Part shown: one piece after another, positions 36,677 through 44,847 of the stretch
How the letters are laid out: every line of letters begins with the position of its first letter
How positions within the stretch are numbered: the stretch's first letter is position 1
Assembly (NCBI GenBank): GCA_963819635.1
Contig: CAWFWX010000011.1
Span: 62,001-126,000 of the forward strand
Source of the DNA: JACVRW01 sp963819635
GTDB lineage: Bacteria > Actinomycetota > Thermoleophilia > Solirubrobacterales > Thermoleophilaceae
DNA: 64,000 nt
Reading direction: 5' to 3'
The notes under the pieces: model-generated
Seen by the model: the letters and a program-made list of their open reading frames with translations, nothing else
What the model was told of the DNA's origin: nothing
Database searches by the model: none
Made by a program: the position numbers and the translations under genes

Positions 36677-37251
36677 TTACCGGTAGCCGGGGAAGCGCGT
36701 TTCGCGGCGCTCGCCCGGGTCTACCCCGCCGTACTCCGACCGGCGCACGAGTGTCTCGCCGCTTCGCGGCTCGAAGGTGTGCGTCCGGAGGTAACCGTGG
36801 CGCTCGGGCTCGATCAGCTCGCTGAAGCCGCCGTCCACCACCGCCGCAAGATCCGGCGGAGTTGGTCCTCCCAGTCGGGGTCTGGGCCATCACGATCCGA
36901 GTGAAGCTCCTCTGTAGCGCCCCAGTCTTGCTCCGGACCGTCGGGCCCGACCGGGCCCGTGAAGCGGGCGAATTGCAGCACGACCCATGACTCGTACGGA
37001 CAGACTTCCACGTTGACGGCACCGCCCCGAAGCGGCGCCATCGTGACACTGGGACCCCACCCTGTGTCCCGGTCCGCGTCCAACCACTCGAGCTCGGCGA
37101 GTCCTTCAGACACCAGGGGTTCAGCGACCTGCCGCACGATCGCGAACGCGCGCTCCCGCACCTGGGCTTCGAGAGCCTCGCGCTCTCGCTTGCGTCGGTC
37201 GCGCTCGCTTCCTCGTCGCTGCCGCCGCCTCTCCCACCAGTCCAACGCCAC
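36677..37251 (-). CDS. Hypothetical protein, frameshifted near 36853
   Basis: About 190 residues when corrected. The first 130 (MALDWWERRRQRRGSERDRR; an Arg-rich helix, then ELEWLDADRDTGWGPSVTMA and a Trp/Asp-rich stretch ending DPDWEDQL) are read from 37251. In that frame the protein stops at 36814, but one base away the sequence continues RDLAAVVDGGFSELIEPERH, then GYLRTHTFEPRSGETLVRRS and ends FPGYR at TAA 36677-36679. Codon use and composition continue smoothly, so a G was probably lost from a GGG run at about 36853. I do not recognise the family; the C-terminal part looks like a small beta-rich domain. Confidence 0.6.
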
Positions 37252-37278
37252 CAGCTACTTCTAGCGCAGCGCGCGCTC

Positions 37279-37659
37279 ATGTTCCCGCTTCGAGATTCTC
37301 TGCGACCACTCGACATGCTGCGGGACGCGAAGGCGCGGCTCGACCGGCTTGCGCTTTACCCCGAGCCGGTCGATCTGCGCGGCGTTCGGCTGGTCGTCGC
37401 GCCGTGGCTGTTCGCGGTTCCAGGGTTCCGTCGCTTCCGCGGTTACGCCACCCGTCACCTCGTTCTGGTGAAGGGACCAGAGGTCGACGAGGAGCTCGTG
37501 GTCCACGAGCTCTGCCACGTCTGGCAGCTCCAGCACCGGGCCCTGCGCGTGTGGCTCTCGTACGCGCGGCCGTCGACCTTCGCCCGCGACCGGTCGCGCT
37601 ACCGGGCGAACCGCTACGAGCGCGAGGCGCGTTACGCGGTGGAGGCGACGCGCGGCTAG
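37279..37659 (+). CDS. Putative zinc metallopeptidase-like protein (DUF4157-like)
   Basis: 126 residues. It contains HELCHVWQLQ (about residues 76-85), an HExxH-type zincin motif (here HELCH) preceded by LVVHEL, as in DUF4157 proteins and other minimal gluzincins; a downstream Glu for the third zinc ligand may be in NRYEREAR. No signal peptide is evident. A short cytoplasmic or cryptic protease-like domain is the best guess; activity is not shown. It overlaps the next minus-strand gene by 4 bases at its end. Confidence 0.65.
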   Translation: MFPLRDSLRPLDMLRDAKARLDRLALYPEPVDLRGVRLVVAPWLFAVPGFRRFRGYATRHLVLVKGPEVDEELVVHELCHVWQLQHRALRVWLSYARPSTFARDRSRYRANRYEREARYAVEATRG

Positions 37660-38342
37660 GCCTCCCCGGATTGCTCGGAACCCCGGCCGCCGCGGGCCAG
37701 GCTCGCGACGCCGATCACCGCCACCAGCGGGATGAACAGGCCGACGATTCCGGTCCGCCACCTCCCTCGCAGCAGTAACAGGATGGAGAGCACCACTCCG
37801 AGCACCTGCCACGGCACGAGGTACGCCGCGCTCTCGCTGCCGGTGAAGCGCTCGCCGCCCACGCCGAGGAGCAGCAGGAACGCCTCGTAGACGTCGATCC
37901 AGAACTGGAGACCGAGCAGGGAGAGCCCGAGCAGGGAAGCCACGATGATCACGGCGTCGATCGACTGGCGGCCCTTCTCCGACCAGTACACGTCCTCGAG
38001 GTTCAGCCAGAGCGCGAATTCGTCCAGCGTCAGGCCGATGCCCACGCCGAAGGCGATCGCGGTCAGCTCGAGCCAGGGGCTGCCCAGGTCGACCGCGAGG
38101 CCGAGGTAGCCCATCGTCATCAGGAGCAGGATCCCCCACACGAGGTGGTGGATGTGGGTCCCGCTCTTCGTCTCGACGTTGCCCGGCCACCAGCTCACCT
38201 GAGCCCGGATGAGATGGGCGCTCGTCCGGATGAAGCCGAACGAGACCGTGAAGGCGACGAGGATCAGGAAGTCGACCTCCTTGCCGGCGGCCTCGATGTG
38301 AACCTGGTAAGCGCGGTTGAGGTCGTCGAAGAACTGCTCCAC
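37656..38342 (-). CDS. Conserved polytopic membrane protein
   Basis: 228 residues with about six membrane helices. A conserved HIHHLVWG motif (about residues 63-70) and a second polar cluster, LTLDEFALWLNLEDVYW, both inside or beside helices, mark a family of actinobacterial integral membrane proteins of unknown function; the His/Asp/Glu set could bind metal or lipid head groups. No transporter signature is seen. Its start is 48 bases from the end of the downstream GGDEF/HD-GYP gene's stop. Confidence 0.68.
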   Translation of the reverse strand: MEQFFDDLNRAYQVHIEAAGKEVDFLILVAFTVSFGFIRTSAHLIRAQVSWWPGNVETKSGTHIHHLVWGILLLMTMGYLGLAVDLGSPWLELTAIAFGVGIGLTLDEFALWLNLEDVYWSEKGRQSIDAVIIVASLLGLSLLGLQFWIDVYEAFLLLLGVGGERFTGSESAAYLVPWQVLGVVLSILLLLRGRWRTGIVGLFIPLVAVIGVASLARGGRGSEQSGEA

Positions 38343-38390
38343 GGGCGTCGATGCTAGATCGCGGCGCGCGGCGTCCGGTTGCCGCTCCGG

Positions 38391-39617
38391 CTAGGCGACG
38401 CGGCGGAGGCGGCGGGCGTGGCTTGCGTCGAGCGTGCGCAGGAAGGCCTCGACCACGCCGGGGTCGAACTGCGTGCCCGCGCCGGCCTCGAGCTCGGCGC
38501 GCGCGGCCTCCTCGCCGAGGGCGGGCCGGTAGACCCGGTCCGCCGTCATCGCCTCGTAGGCGTCGGCGACGGCCAGGATGCGCGCCTCCACGGGGATGTC
38601 CTCGGCGCTCAGCGCGCGCGGATAGCCGAGCCCGTCGGGGCGCTCGTGGTGCGCGAGGATCCAGGCGCGCAGGTCGTCGAACTCGGGCCGCGACAGCAGG
38701 CGCGCGCCGATCTCGGGGTGCGTGTACATCTCCTGCCATTCCTCGGCGTCGAGCGGGCCGGGCTTCGAGAGCACGCGGTCCGGGATGCCGATCTTCCCGA
38801 TGTCGTGGAGCACCCCGGCGAGCCGGACACGCTCGACGTGGTCCTCGCCGAAGCCGAGCGCGCGCGCCATCAGCTCGGCGTAGCGGCCGACGGTGTGCGA
38901 GTGCTGCCCGGTGCCGGTGTCGCGGATGTCGAGCGCCTCGGCGAGGGCGATCACGGTGGCCAGCTGGAGCTCGCCGCTCGCGTGCCCCGTCTGCGCGAGC
39001 GTGCGCGCTACCTCGTCGCTGTAGATGACGGTGCGGTCGCCGCCCAGGTCCTTCGCCGCGGCGGTGGCGCCGTCGGCCGCGGCCAGGAGGGCGACCGGGT
39101 CGGTTCCGTGCGTCGGCGCCGTCGCGACGCCGAAGCTGAAGCTCACCCCAATCGAGGAGTCCACGAAGCTGCGGTGCATGGCGCGGCGAAGCCGCTCGGC
39201 CACGATGAAGGCGCCGCGCTCGTCGGTCTCGGGGAGCAGGAGCGCGAACTCCTCGCCGCCGATGCGGGCCGCCTGGTCGATGCGCCGCTTCCACTTGAGC
39301 GCGTTGTGAGCGACCGCTTGAAGGGTCGCGTCGCCGACCGCGTGACCCTGCTGCTCGTTGACCAGCCGGAAGCCGTCGATGTCACCCACGACCACGGACA
39401 GCGGCCGGTCCGCGCGCATGGCACGCTCGAGCTCCAGCTCGAGCAGCTCCTCGAACGCGCGCCGGTTCAACAGCCCGGTGAGCGGGTCGGTGCGGTTGGA
39501 GTCGGCGATGCGCGCCCGGAGGCTTCTGATGCGCCGGTGCTGCAGCACGCCGACGAACGCCAGCACGATCGCGCAGACGGAGGGTAGAAGCGCAGCGAGA
39601 ATGCCGCCCGGCTCCAT
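38391..39617 (-). CDS. GGDEF + HD-GYP c-di-GMP enzyme (short N-terminus)
   Basis: 408 residues. One membrane helix (residues about 7-26) anchors it. The GGDEF domain (about 42-205) has the active-site motif GGEEF and an I-site RRID five residues before it, so it should make c-di-GMP and be feedback-inhibited. The C-terminal HD-GYP domain (about 215-400) carries HSHTVG, HDIGKIGIPD, HPEIGARLL and HHERPDGLGYP, all residues needed for c-di-GMP hydrolysis. Having both activities in one chain implies regulation by localisation or partner. It is the paralogue of the neighbouring gene 39672-41351, and both lie on the same strand 54 bases apart. Confidence 0.88.
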   Translation of the reverse strand: MEPGGILAALLPSVCAIVLAFVGVLQHRRIRSLRARIADSNRTDPLTGLLNRRAFEELLELELERAMRADRPLSVVVGDIDGFRLVNEQQGHAVGDATLQAVAHNALKWKRRIDQAARIGGEEFALLLPETDERGAFIVAERLRRAMHRSFVDSSIGVSFSFGVATAPTHGTDPVALLAAADGATAAAKDLGGDRTVIYSDEVARTLAQTGHASGELQLATVIALAEALDIRDTGTGQHSHTVGRYAELMARALGFGEDHVERVRLAGVLHDIGKIGIPDRVLSKPGPLDAEEWQEMYTHPEIGARLLSRPEFDDLRAWILAHHERPDGLGYPRALSAEDIPVEARILAVADAYEAMTADRVYRPALGEEAARAELEAGAGTQFDPGVVEAFLRTLDASHARRLRRVA

Positions 39618-39671
39618 TTCCCCGTTGTTATCGGTGGAAAGCGCGCGTCCCTTGAAGGGGTGAGCGCGTAC

Positions 39672-41351
39672 TCAGACGGCTCTCAGGAGGGCGTCGACCA
39701 CGTCGCCGCGGAACTGGCGGCCGGCCCCGCGGCGCAGCTCGTCGGCAGCGTCCTCGGCGGTGTAGGCCGGGCGGTAGGGACGCTCGTTCGTCATCGCCTC
39801 GTACGCGTCCGCCACGGCGATGATCGCCGACTCGAGCGGCACCTCGTCCTGACCACGCCCCTCGGGATAGCCGCGGCCGTCGGGGCGCTCGTGATGGAAC
39901 AGGATCCACGAGCGGATGTCCTCGTACTCGGTCGTCTCGACCATGCGCGCGCCGATCGCCGGGTGGGCGCGGACCCACGCCCACTCGGCCTCGGTGAGCG
40001 GCCCGTGCTTGAGGATCAGCTCGTCCGGCAGCGCCACCCGGCCGACGTCGTGCAGGATGCCCGCGAGCCTCACCCGCTCGACCGACTCGGGCGGCAGGCC
40101 GAGCTCGCGCGCAGTCAGCTCGGCGAAGCGGCCGACGCGCTGGGAGTGGGACGCGCTGCCCGTCTCGCGGATGTCGAGCGCCTCGGCGAGGGTGAGCAGC
40201 GACGCGAGCTCGACGTGCGCCTCGCCGTTCGCGGAGCGTGACGTGCGCGCGAGGATGCCGGGCACCTCGGCGCTCGAGATGACCGAGCGGTTGCGGCCCA
40301 GCCGCTTCGCGGCGTAGAGCGCCTGGTCGGCGGAGCGCAGCAGGCCGTCCGCCGACTGGCCGTGGAGCGGGAAGGTGGAGATCCCGAAGCTGATCGTGAG
40401 GTGCGTCTCCTCCTGCTGCTCGGACACGGCCTCGTGCACCGCGGCCCGGATTCGCTCGGCGAGCATGTACGCGCCGTGCTCGTCGCAATCGGGCGCGAGC
40501 ACCGCGAACTCCTCGCCGCCCACCCGCGCGGCGCTGTCGAAGCCGCGCTTCGCGCCGTTGATCGCCTCGGCGACCCGTCTTAGAACGGTGTCGCCGGTCA
40601 CGTGGCCGAAGGCGTCGTTGACTCGCTTGAAGCGGTCGAGGTCGCCGACGATCAGGCTGAGCGGCTGGTCGGCGCGCCGGGCGCGCTCGAGCTCCATGTC
40701 GAAGCCCACCTGGAAGCCGCGGCGATTGAGGAGGTCGGTGAGCGCGTCGTGATGAGCGGCATCGCTGAGGCGGCGGATCAGGCGGCCGAGCCGGTCACGG
40801 ACCACGGAGACGAACAGGCCGGTCACGAGCAGCGTGACCACGGTCGCGACCCAGCCGTCGAGCGGGTTCTCGGACGGGTCCTCGAGGCCGAGCGCGAGCG
40901 CGTAGCCCGCGGCCATGAGGGCGAGGTGCACCAGCGCGGCGCCGCGGGTGAAGAAGTAGAAGGCGAGCAGGGTGACCCAGACGAACGGGAGCGGGCCGTA
41001 GGCGGACTCGGAGCCCCAGCCGTAGGCGGCGGCCGTCGAGATGGCCGTCCCGAGGAAGACGATCGGGTGGAAGGCCCATTTCGGGATGCGGTCGTAGACG
41101 ATCAGGAGCAGCGCACCGAGCAGCGCCGCTGCGGCGGCCGCGATGAGCAGCACGCCGTCGTCGAGCTGCGCGTCGCCGGGCACGAACACGCCGACCAGAC
41201 AGACCACGGCGGTCGCACCGGCGAGGAGCGCGGAGGTACGGGCCATCATCGCCCGCGCGGCGGGCGCCTCGACACCGTTTTCCGACGCGTTCCGCCAGCG
41301 CAGCCGCTCGCGGAGGGGCGGCTCCATGCTCCTCCTCTGGCCTAAGTGCAC
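39672..41351 (-). CDS. GGDEF + HD-GYP c-di-GMP enzyme with multi-TM N-terminus
   Basis: 559 residues (551 if started at the ATG 41327, MEPPLRERLRW). Six or so membrane helices (about residues 30-185) form an input domain. The GGDEF domain (about 195-355) has GGEEF with the I-site RGFD five residues upstream, and the HD-GYP domain has HSQRVG, HDVGRVALPD, HPAIGARMV and HHERPDGRGYP. Both catalytic halves look functional. The domain order and internal motifs are the same as in the neighbouring 408-residue protein, so the pair arose by duplication with exchange of the N-terminal sensor. Confidence 0.88.
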   Translation of the reverse strand: MHLGQRRSMEPPLRERLRWRNASENGVEAPAARAMMARTSALLAGATAVVCLVGVFVPGDAQLDDGVLLIAAAAAALLGALLLIVYDRIPKWAFHPIVFLGTAISTAAAYGWGSESAYGPLPFVWVTLLAFYFFTRGAALVHLALMAAGYALALGLEDPSENPLDGWVATVVTLLVTGLFVSVVRDRLGRLIRRLSDAAHHDALTDLLNRRGFQVGFDMELERARRADQPLSLIVGDLDRFKRVNDAFGHVTGDTVLRRVAEAINGAKRGFDSAARVGGEEFAVLAPDCDEHGAYMLAERIRAAVHEAVSEQQEETHLTISFGISTFPLHGQSADGLLRSADQALYAAKRLGRNRSVISSAEVPGILARTSRSANGEAHVELASLLTLAEALDIRETGSASHSQRVGRFAELTARELGLPPESVERVRLAGILHDVGRVALPDELILKHGPLTEAEWAWVRAHPAIGARMVETTEYEDIRSWILFHHERPDGRGYPEGRGQDEVPLESAIIAVADAYEAMTNERPYRPAYTAEDAADELRRGAGRQFRGDVVDALLRAV

Positions 41352-41403
41352 GAGTCCCGGGGGGCTGCGGCCACACTATGTCCGCTTTGCCGTTCCCGCC
41401 AGA

Positions 41404-41841
41404 ATGGTCGGCGTGTGGATCCAAAAGCAGATCGAGCTGCGTCCGAGACCGCGCGGGTTCCACCTCGTAACCTCCGAAATCCTTGACGCGGTGCCGGACC
41501 TGAGCCGGCTCGCCGTGGGCATCGCAACGGTGTTCATGCAGCACACGTCCGCGTCGCTGACGCTGAACGAGAACGCCTCACCCGATGTTCGGCGCGACTT
41601 CGCGGCCTGGTTCGACCGCGCGGTGCCCGACGGCGCGGACTACTTCGCGCACACCCTCGAGGGTCCCGACGACATGTCGGCGCACATCAAGGCTTCGCTG
41701 ACCGGCTCCTCACTGACGATTCCCGTGTCGCGCGGCTCGCTGGCGCTGGGCACGTGGCAGGGGATCTACCTGGCCGAGCACCGCGACCACGGCGGCGCCC
41801 GGCGGGTGGTGTTCACGGCGTTCGGCGAGGAGAGGGTCTAA
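41404..41841 (+). CDS. YjbQ family protein (UPF0047)
   Basis: 145 residues from ATG 41404. The signature VFMQHTSASLTLNENASPDV followed by HTLEGPDDMSAHIKASLTGS and LALGTWQGIYLAEHRD is diagnostic of YjbQ/UPF0047, a widespread protein with a metal-binding site of conserved His/Asp and weak thiamine-phosphate-synthase activity in E. coli. Physiological role unknown. It is divergent from the GGDEF/HD-GYP pair and overlaps the small membrane protein gene by 4 bases. Confidence 0.9.
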   Translation: MVGVWIQKQIELRPRPRGFHLVTSEILDAVPDLSRLAVGIATVFMQHTSASLTLNENASPDVRRDFAAWFDRAVPDGADYFAHTLEGPDDMSAHIKASLTGSSLTIPVSRGSLALGTWQGIYLAEHRDHGGARRVVFTAFGEERV

Positions 41842-42047
41842 GCGCTGCGCCCGATTGAGAACAAGTCGGTAATCGGCGGGTCTTCGTGCCGGTGCTCGTC
41901 CGACTCGGCTGCGGATTCGGACGTTGGCCAGAGTAGAAGCACCGCGAAGCCCAACGCGGCAGCCACGGCTACGCCGAGGATTACGAGGGTGAGCACGCTC
42001 AGGCCAACGTAGCACGCGTTTCGCCAGTCCTTGCCGCCCGCGCCCAT
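41838..42047 (-). CDS. Small single-TM membrane protein
   Basis: 69 residues: a short charged N-terminus, one membrane helix (YVGLSVLTLVILGVAVAAAL and on to about residue 40), then an acidic tail with EDPPITDLFSIG. No signal cleavage site. Function unknown; its position between two conserved genes and coding-like composition support it as a real gene. It is convergent with the YjbQ gene and divergent from the radical SAM gene. Confidence 0.55.
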   Translation of the reverse strand: MGAGGKDWRNACYVGLSVLTLVILGVAVAAALGFAVLLLWPTSESAAESDEHRHEDPPITDLFSIGRSA

Positions 42048-42101
42048 TCGGGCGCGCGCGGCTTATCGGGAGCCGTCTTCGTCTTGTGCGAACATGTGTT
42101 C

Positions 42102-43133
42102 GTGCGCTGGGACAACTTGAAGGTCGACGCCGAGGAAGCCCGCACCCTCCCCGGCTACCGCGAGCCGGCGACGGTGCGGACCTTCGACGCACCCGAGGCC
42201 CTCGACACCCGTTTCTACGAGGTCCGCGCGAAGTCGGCACTCAACAGGGTTCCGAACGCATCCCGGATGCCCTTCCGCTGGACGATCAACCCGTATCGGG
42301 GATGCCATCACGGCTGCAAATTCTGTTTTGCCCGGCCCACGCACAGGTATCTCGACTTCAACGCCGATCGTGACTTCGATAAGGAGATCGTCGTCAAGGT
42401 CAACGTGCCGGAGGTGGCTCGGGCGGAGCTGATGCGGCCGTCGTGGAAGCGGGAGCACGTCGCGCTGGGGACGAACACGGATCCGTATCAGTGGGTCGAG
42501 GGGCGCTACAAGCTGATGCCGGGCATCTGGGAGGCGATGCGGGATTCCGGGACGCCGTCGTCGGTGCTCACGAAGTCGCCGCTGCTGCTCCGGGACATCG
42601 AGCTGTTCAAGCAGATCCACGAGGTGGCCGGGTTCGCGGCCAACCTCTCGATTCCGACGCTGGAGGAGAAGGCCTGGCGCGCCAGCGAGCCGCACACGCC
42701 GCATCCGCGTAAGCGGATCGAGGCGGTGGCGGAGCTGAACCGGGCCGGGATTCCCACGGGCGTCCTGATCGCGCCGCTCATGCCCGGCATCAACGACTCG
42801 CCGAAGCAGGTCGAGAAGATCCTCGAGCTGTGCGGCGAGGCCGGCGCCGTGAACATCGGCGGGATCCCGCTCCACCTACGGGGCGAGGTGCGCGACATCT
42901 TCTTCGAGTGGCTCCGCTCCTACCGGCCGGATCTCGTGCCGCGCTACGAGCAGCTGTACGCGCGCGGCGCGTACGTGGGCAAGGAGGAGCGCGAGCGGAT
43001 CCAGGCTCTGGTGCGCCAGGGGCCGGGATCAGACGAACGACGGGCAATGAGGAGGTCGGGCCCCGACGTGGATCCGGTCACCATCCCGGCCGCGCGCCCG
43101 CCGCGCGAGCCCGCCCAGACGAAGCTCTTCTGA
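42102..43133 (+). CDS. Rv2578c-type radical SAM protein
   Basis: 343 residues from GTG 42102 (VRWDNLKVDAEEA); an upstream in-frame ATG at 42084 adds six residues and cannot be excluded. The radical-SAM cluster motif is GCHHGCKFCFAR (CxxxCxxC, about residues 74-85), and NPYRGCxHGCxFC is the hallmark of the spore-photoproduct-lyase-like Rv2578c group. Further conserved blocks are GTNTDPYQWVEGRYKLMPGI and LTKSPLLLRDI. The protein binds one [4Fe-4S] cluster and SAM; the substrate is unknown, DNA repair being suggested only by the SPL likeness. The C-terminal 50 residues are Arg/Pro-rich. Confidence 0.87.
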   Translation: MRWDNLKVDAEEARTLPGYREPATVRTFDAPEALDTRFYEVRAKSALNRVPNASRMPFRWTINPYRGCHHGCKFCFARPTHRYLDFNADRDFDKEIVVKVNVPEVARAELMRPSWKREHVALGTNTDPYQWVEGRYKLMPGIWEAMRDSGTPSSVLTKSPLLLRDIELFKQIHEVAGFAANLSIPTLEEKAWRASEPHTPHPRKRIEAVAELNRAGIPTGVLIAPLMPGINDSPKQVEKILELCGEAGAVNIGGIPLHLRGEVRDIFFEWLRSYRPDLVPRYEQLYARGAYVGKEERERIQALVRQGPGSDERRAMRRSGPDVDPVTIPAARPPREPAQTKLF

Positions 43134-43144
43134 CGCCGAGCGGC

Positions 43145-43579
43145 CTACGCCGGCGCCGGACCGAACACCGGCTGGCGGCCCGCCGCCGACACCAGCTCGC
43201 CGAACTTCACGCCCTCGGGCGCGCTCTCGTACGGCACGTAGATGTCGACCGCGTCGGCGTCGGCGTGGTCGAGCTCGAGCTGCACCGCGTCGGTGGTCTC
43301 GCCGCTGTCCGGGTCGGTCAACGTCACGTCGGCCGCGATTCCGGATGCGCGGATCGAGCCCTGCGCGGCGTCCTCGCCGAGCTGCGTGCGCAGCGCCAGC
43401 AGCAGGTCGACCACGTCCGGTTCCTCGTCGCCGAGATCGGCGGCGACCGCGGCCACCTCTCCGTCCGCTCCAACCGCCGCGGCGTAGGGGTAGAACTCGC
43501 CGTCCTTGTTCAACTTCTCCTCCGCGAACGGGAGCAGGAAGTTGAGCAGCGCCTCGATCTCCTCTTGGGGCTCAGCCAT
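43145..43579 (-). CDS. Hypothetical acidic protein
   Basis: 144 residues, very acidic (many Asp/Glu), no membrane span or signal peptide. MAEPQEEIEALLNFLLPFAE begins a helical part, then FYPYAAAVGADGEVAAVAAD and VDIYVPYESAPEGVKFGELV suggest an alpha/beta domain. I have seen this pattern in uncharacterised actinobacterial proteins but cannot assign a family or role. It converges with the radical SAM gene and follows wecA on the same strand, 41 bases from the wecA stop. Confidence 0.6.
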   Translation of the reverse strand: MAEPQEEIEALLNFLLPFAEEKLNKDGEFYPYAAAVGADGEVAAVAADLGDEEPDVVDLLLALRTQLGEDAAQGSIRASGIAADVTLTDPDSGETTDAVQLELDHADADAVDIYVPYESAPEGVKFGELVSAAGRQPVFGPAPA

Positions 43580-43620
43580 TGGTCTCGCGTGCCCGGAACG
43601 ACTCGGCCCGAACCGTGCGA

Positions 43621-44811
43621 TCAGTCGCCGCGGACGGCCTCGAATTCCCCGGTCTCGACCTCCCGGTCCACCTCGTCGGAGATCTGCTCGGCGGTGAGCG
43701 CCGGCATCTCACCCGTCTCGACCTGGCGCTGGATCTCGCGCTCGCGGAAGCGGCGGAACTTCAGGATCTCGAGCACCACCACCAGATACACGCTCGCCGC
43801 GAGCGCCACGAGGCCGAACGCGACGATCACGAGCGTCCAGCCGATGTTGAGCGTGCCGTCGTCCTCCGAGTACGGCACGAAGCGCATCGCCAGGGCGAGC
43901 GCCGCGAGCGACAGGGTCCAGCCGTACAGGTAGAGCACCGTCCGCCGCTGCGAGAAGCCGATGTTGGCGAAGCGGTGGTGGAAGTGCCATCGGTCCGCCG
44001 AGTAGACGGGCCGCCCGTACTTGATCCGCTTCGCCACCACGAAGGTCGCGTCGAGCGCCGGCACGGCGAGGATCAGGAGCGGGAAGAACAGCGCGACCAC
44101 CGCGGCGGTCTTCAGGACGCCCTGGATTGCGACGCACGCCAGCAGCAGGCCGAGCAGGTTCGACCCTGCGTCGCCCATGAAGATCGAGGCCGGGTGGAAG
44201 TTGTGCCACAGGAAGCCGAGCGCGGCTCCGGCGGTGAGCGCGGCGAGGATGCCCGCCTCGTCGCGGTTCAGCGACAGCGCGATGATCGCGAAGGTGGCCG
44301 CCGCGATGGTGCACACGCCCGCGGCCAGTCCGTCGGCGCCGTCGGTGAAGTTCACGACGTTCATCACGGCCACGATCCCGACGAGCGTGAGCGCCTTGCC
44401 CGCCGTGTCGCTCAGCTCGAACGGATCGAGGAAGGGCAGCGTCACGTGGTCGACCCAGACGCCGCCCGCCACCGGAATCGCCGCGGCCGCGAACTGCCCG
44501 GCGAGCTTCACGGCGGGGTGCAGCCCGCCCTCGCGCCAGTCGTCCACCGCGCCGACGAGGGCGATCGCAAGCGCTCCCCCGACGATCCCGCGCGTCTCCC
44601 CGTTCCAGGGCAGGAAGGCGAGCGCCGAGACGACCGCGGCAGCGAGGATCGCCAGCCCGCCCAGGCCGGGCACGGGCCGGTCGTGCAGGTCGCGGTCGCG
44701 CGGATAGTGGATGACCCCGAGCCGCCGCGCGAGCCGGGCGACCGGGGGCGTGGCGGCGAACGCGATCAGCGCGGCGACGAGGAACGCCCAGAGGGCATCG
44801 AGCTCGTCCAT
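43621..44811 (-). CDS. wecA: Undecaprenyl-phosphate GlcNAc-1-phosphate transferase (MraY/WecA family)
   Basis: 396 residues, 11 or so membrane helices. The family's catalytic motifs are all present: VDDW (the Asp-Asp pair, about residues 90-93), NFTDGADGLA, FMGDAGSN and the cytoplasmic HFHHRF loop. It transfers a sugar phosphate (normally GlcNAc-1-P) to undecaprenyl or decaprenyl phosphate and starts arabinogalactan or other cell-wall polymers. In many actinobacteria wecA lies between sua5/glyA and atpI; here it is separated from atpI by about 7 kb of other genes. Confidence 0.88.
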   Translation of the reverse strand: MDELDALWAFLVAALIAFAATPPVARLARRLGVIHYPRDRDLHDRPVPGLGGLAILAAAVVSALAFLPWNGETRGIVGGALAIALVGAVDDWREGGLHPAVKLAGQFAAAAIPVAGGVWVDHVTLPFLDPFELSDTAGKALTLVGIVAVMNVVNFTDGADGLAAGVCTIAAATFAIIALSLNRDEAGILAALTAGAALGFLWHNFHPASIFMGDAGSNLLGLLLACVAIQGVLKTAAVVALFFPLLILAVPALDATFVVAKRIKYGRPVYSADRWHFHHRFANIGFSQRRTVLYLYGWTLSLAALALAMRFVPYSEDDGTLNIGWTLVIVAFGLVALAASVYLVVVLEILKFRRFREREIQRQVETGEMPALTAEQISDEVDREVETGEFEAVRGD

Positions 44812-44847
44812 TGGGAGGGAGGCTAGTGAGGGCGGCGGAGGTTCAGC

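Noticed and set aside
37261..39294. Very long open frame on the minus strand (677 codons)
   Set aside because: It covers five recognisable genes on both strands, is Arg/Pro/Gly/Ala-rich throughout and has no family motifs; it is a high-GC shadow frame.
41838..42047. Toxin of a type I toxin-antitoxin system
   Set aside because: The small membrane protein has a long acidic tail and no antisense RNA or repeat nearby; nothing beyond size supports a toxin.
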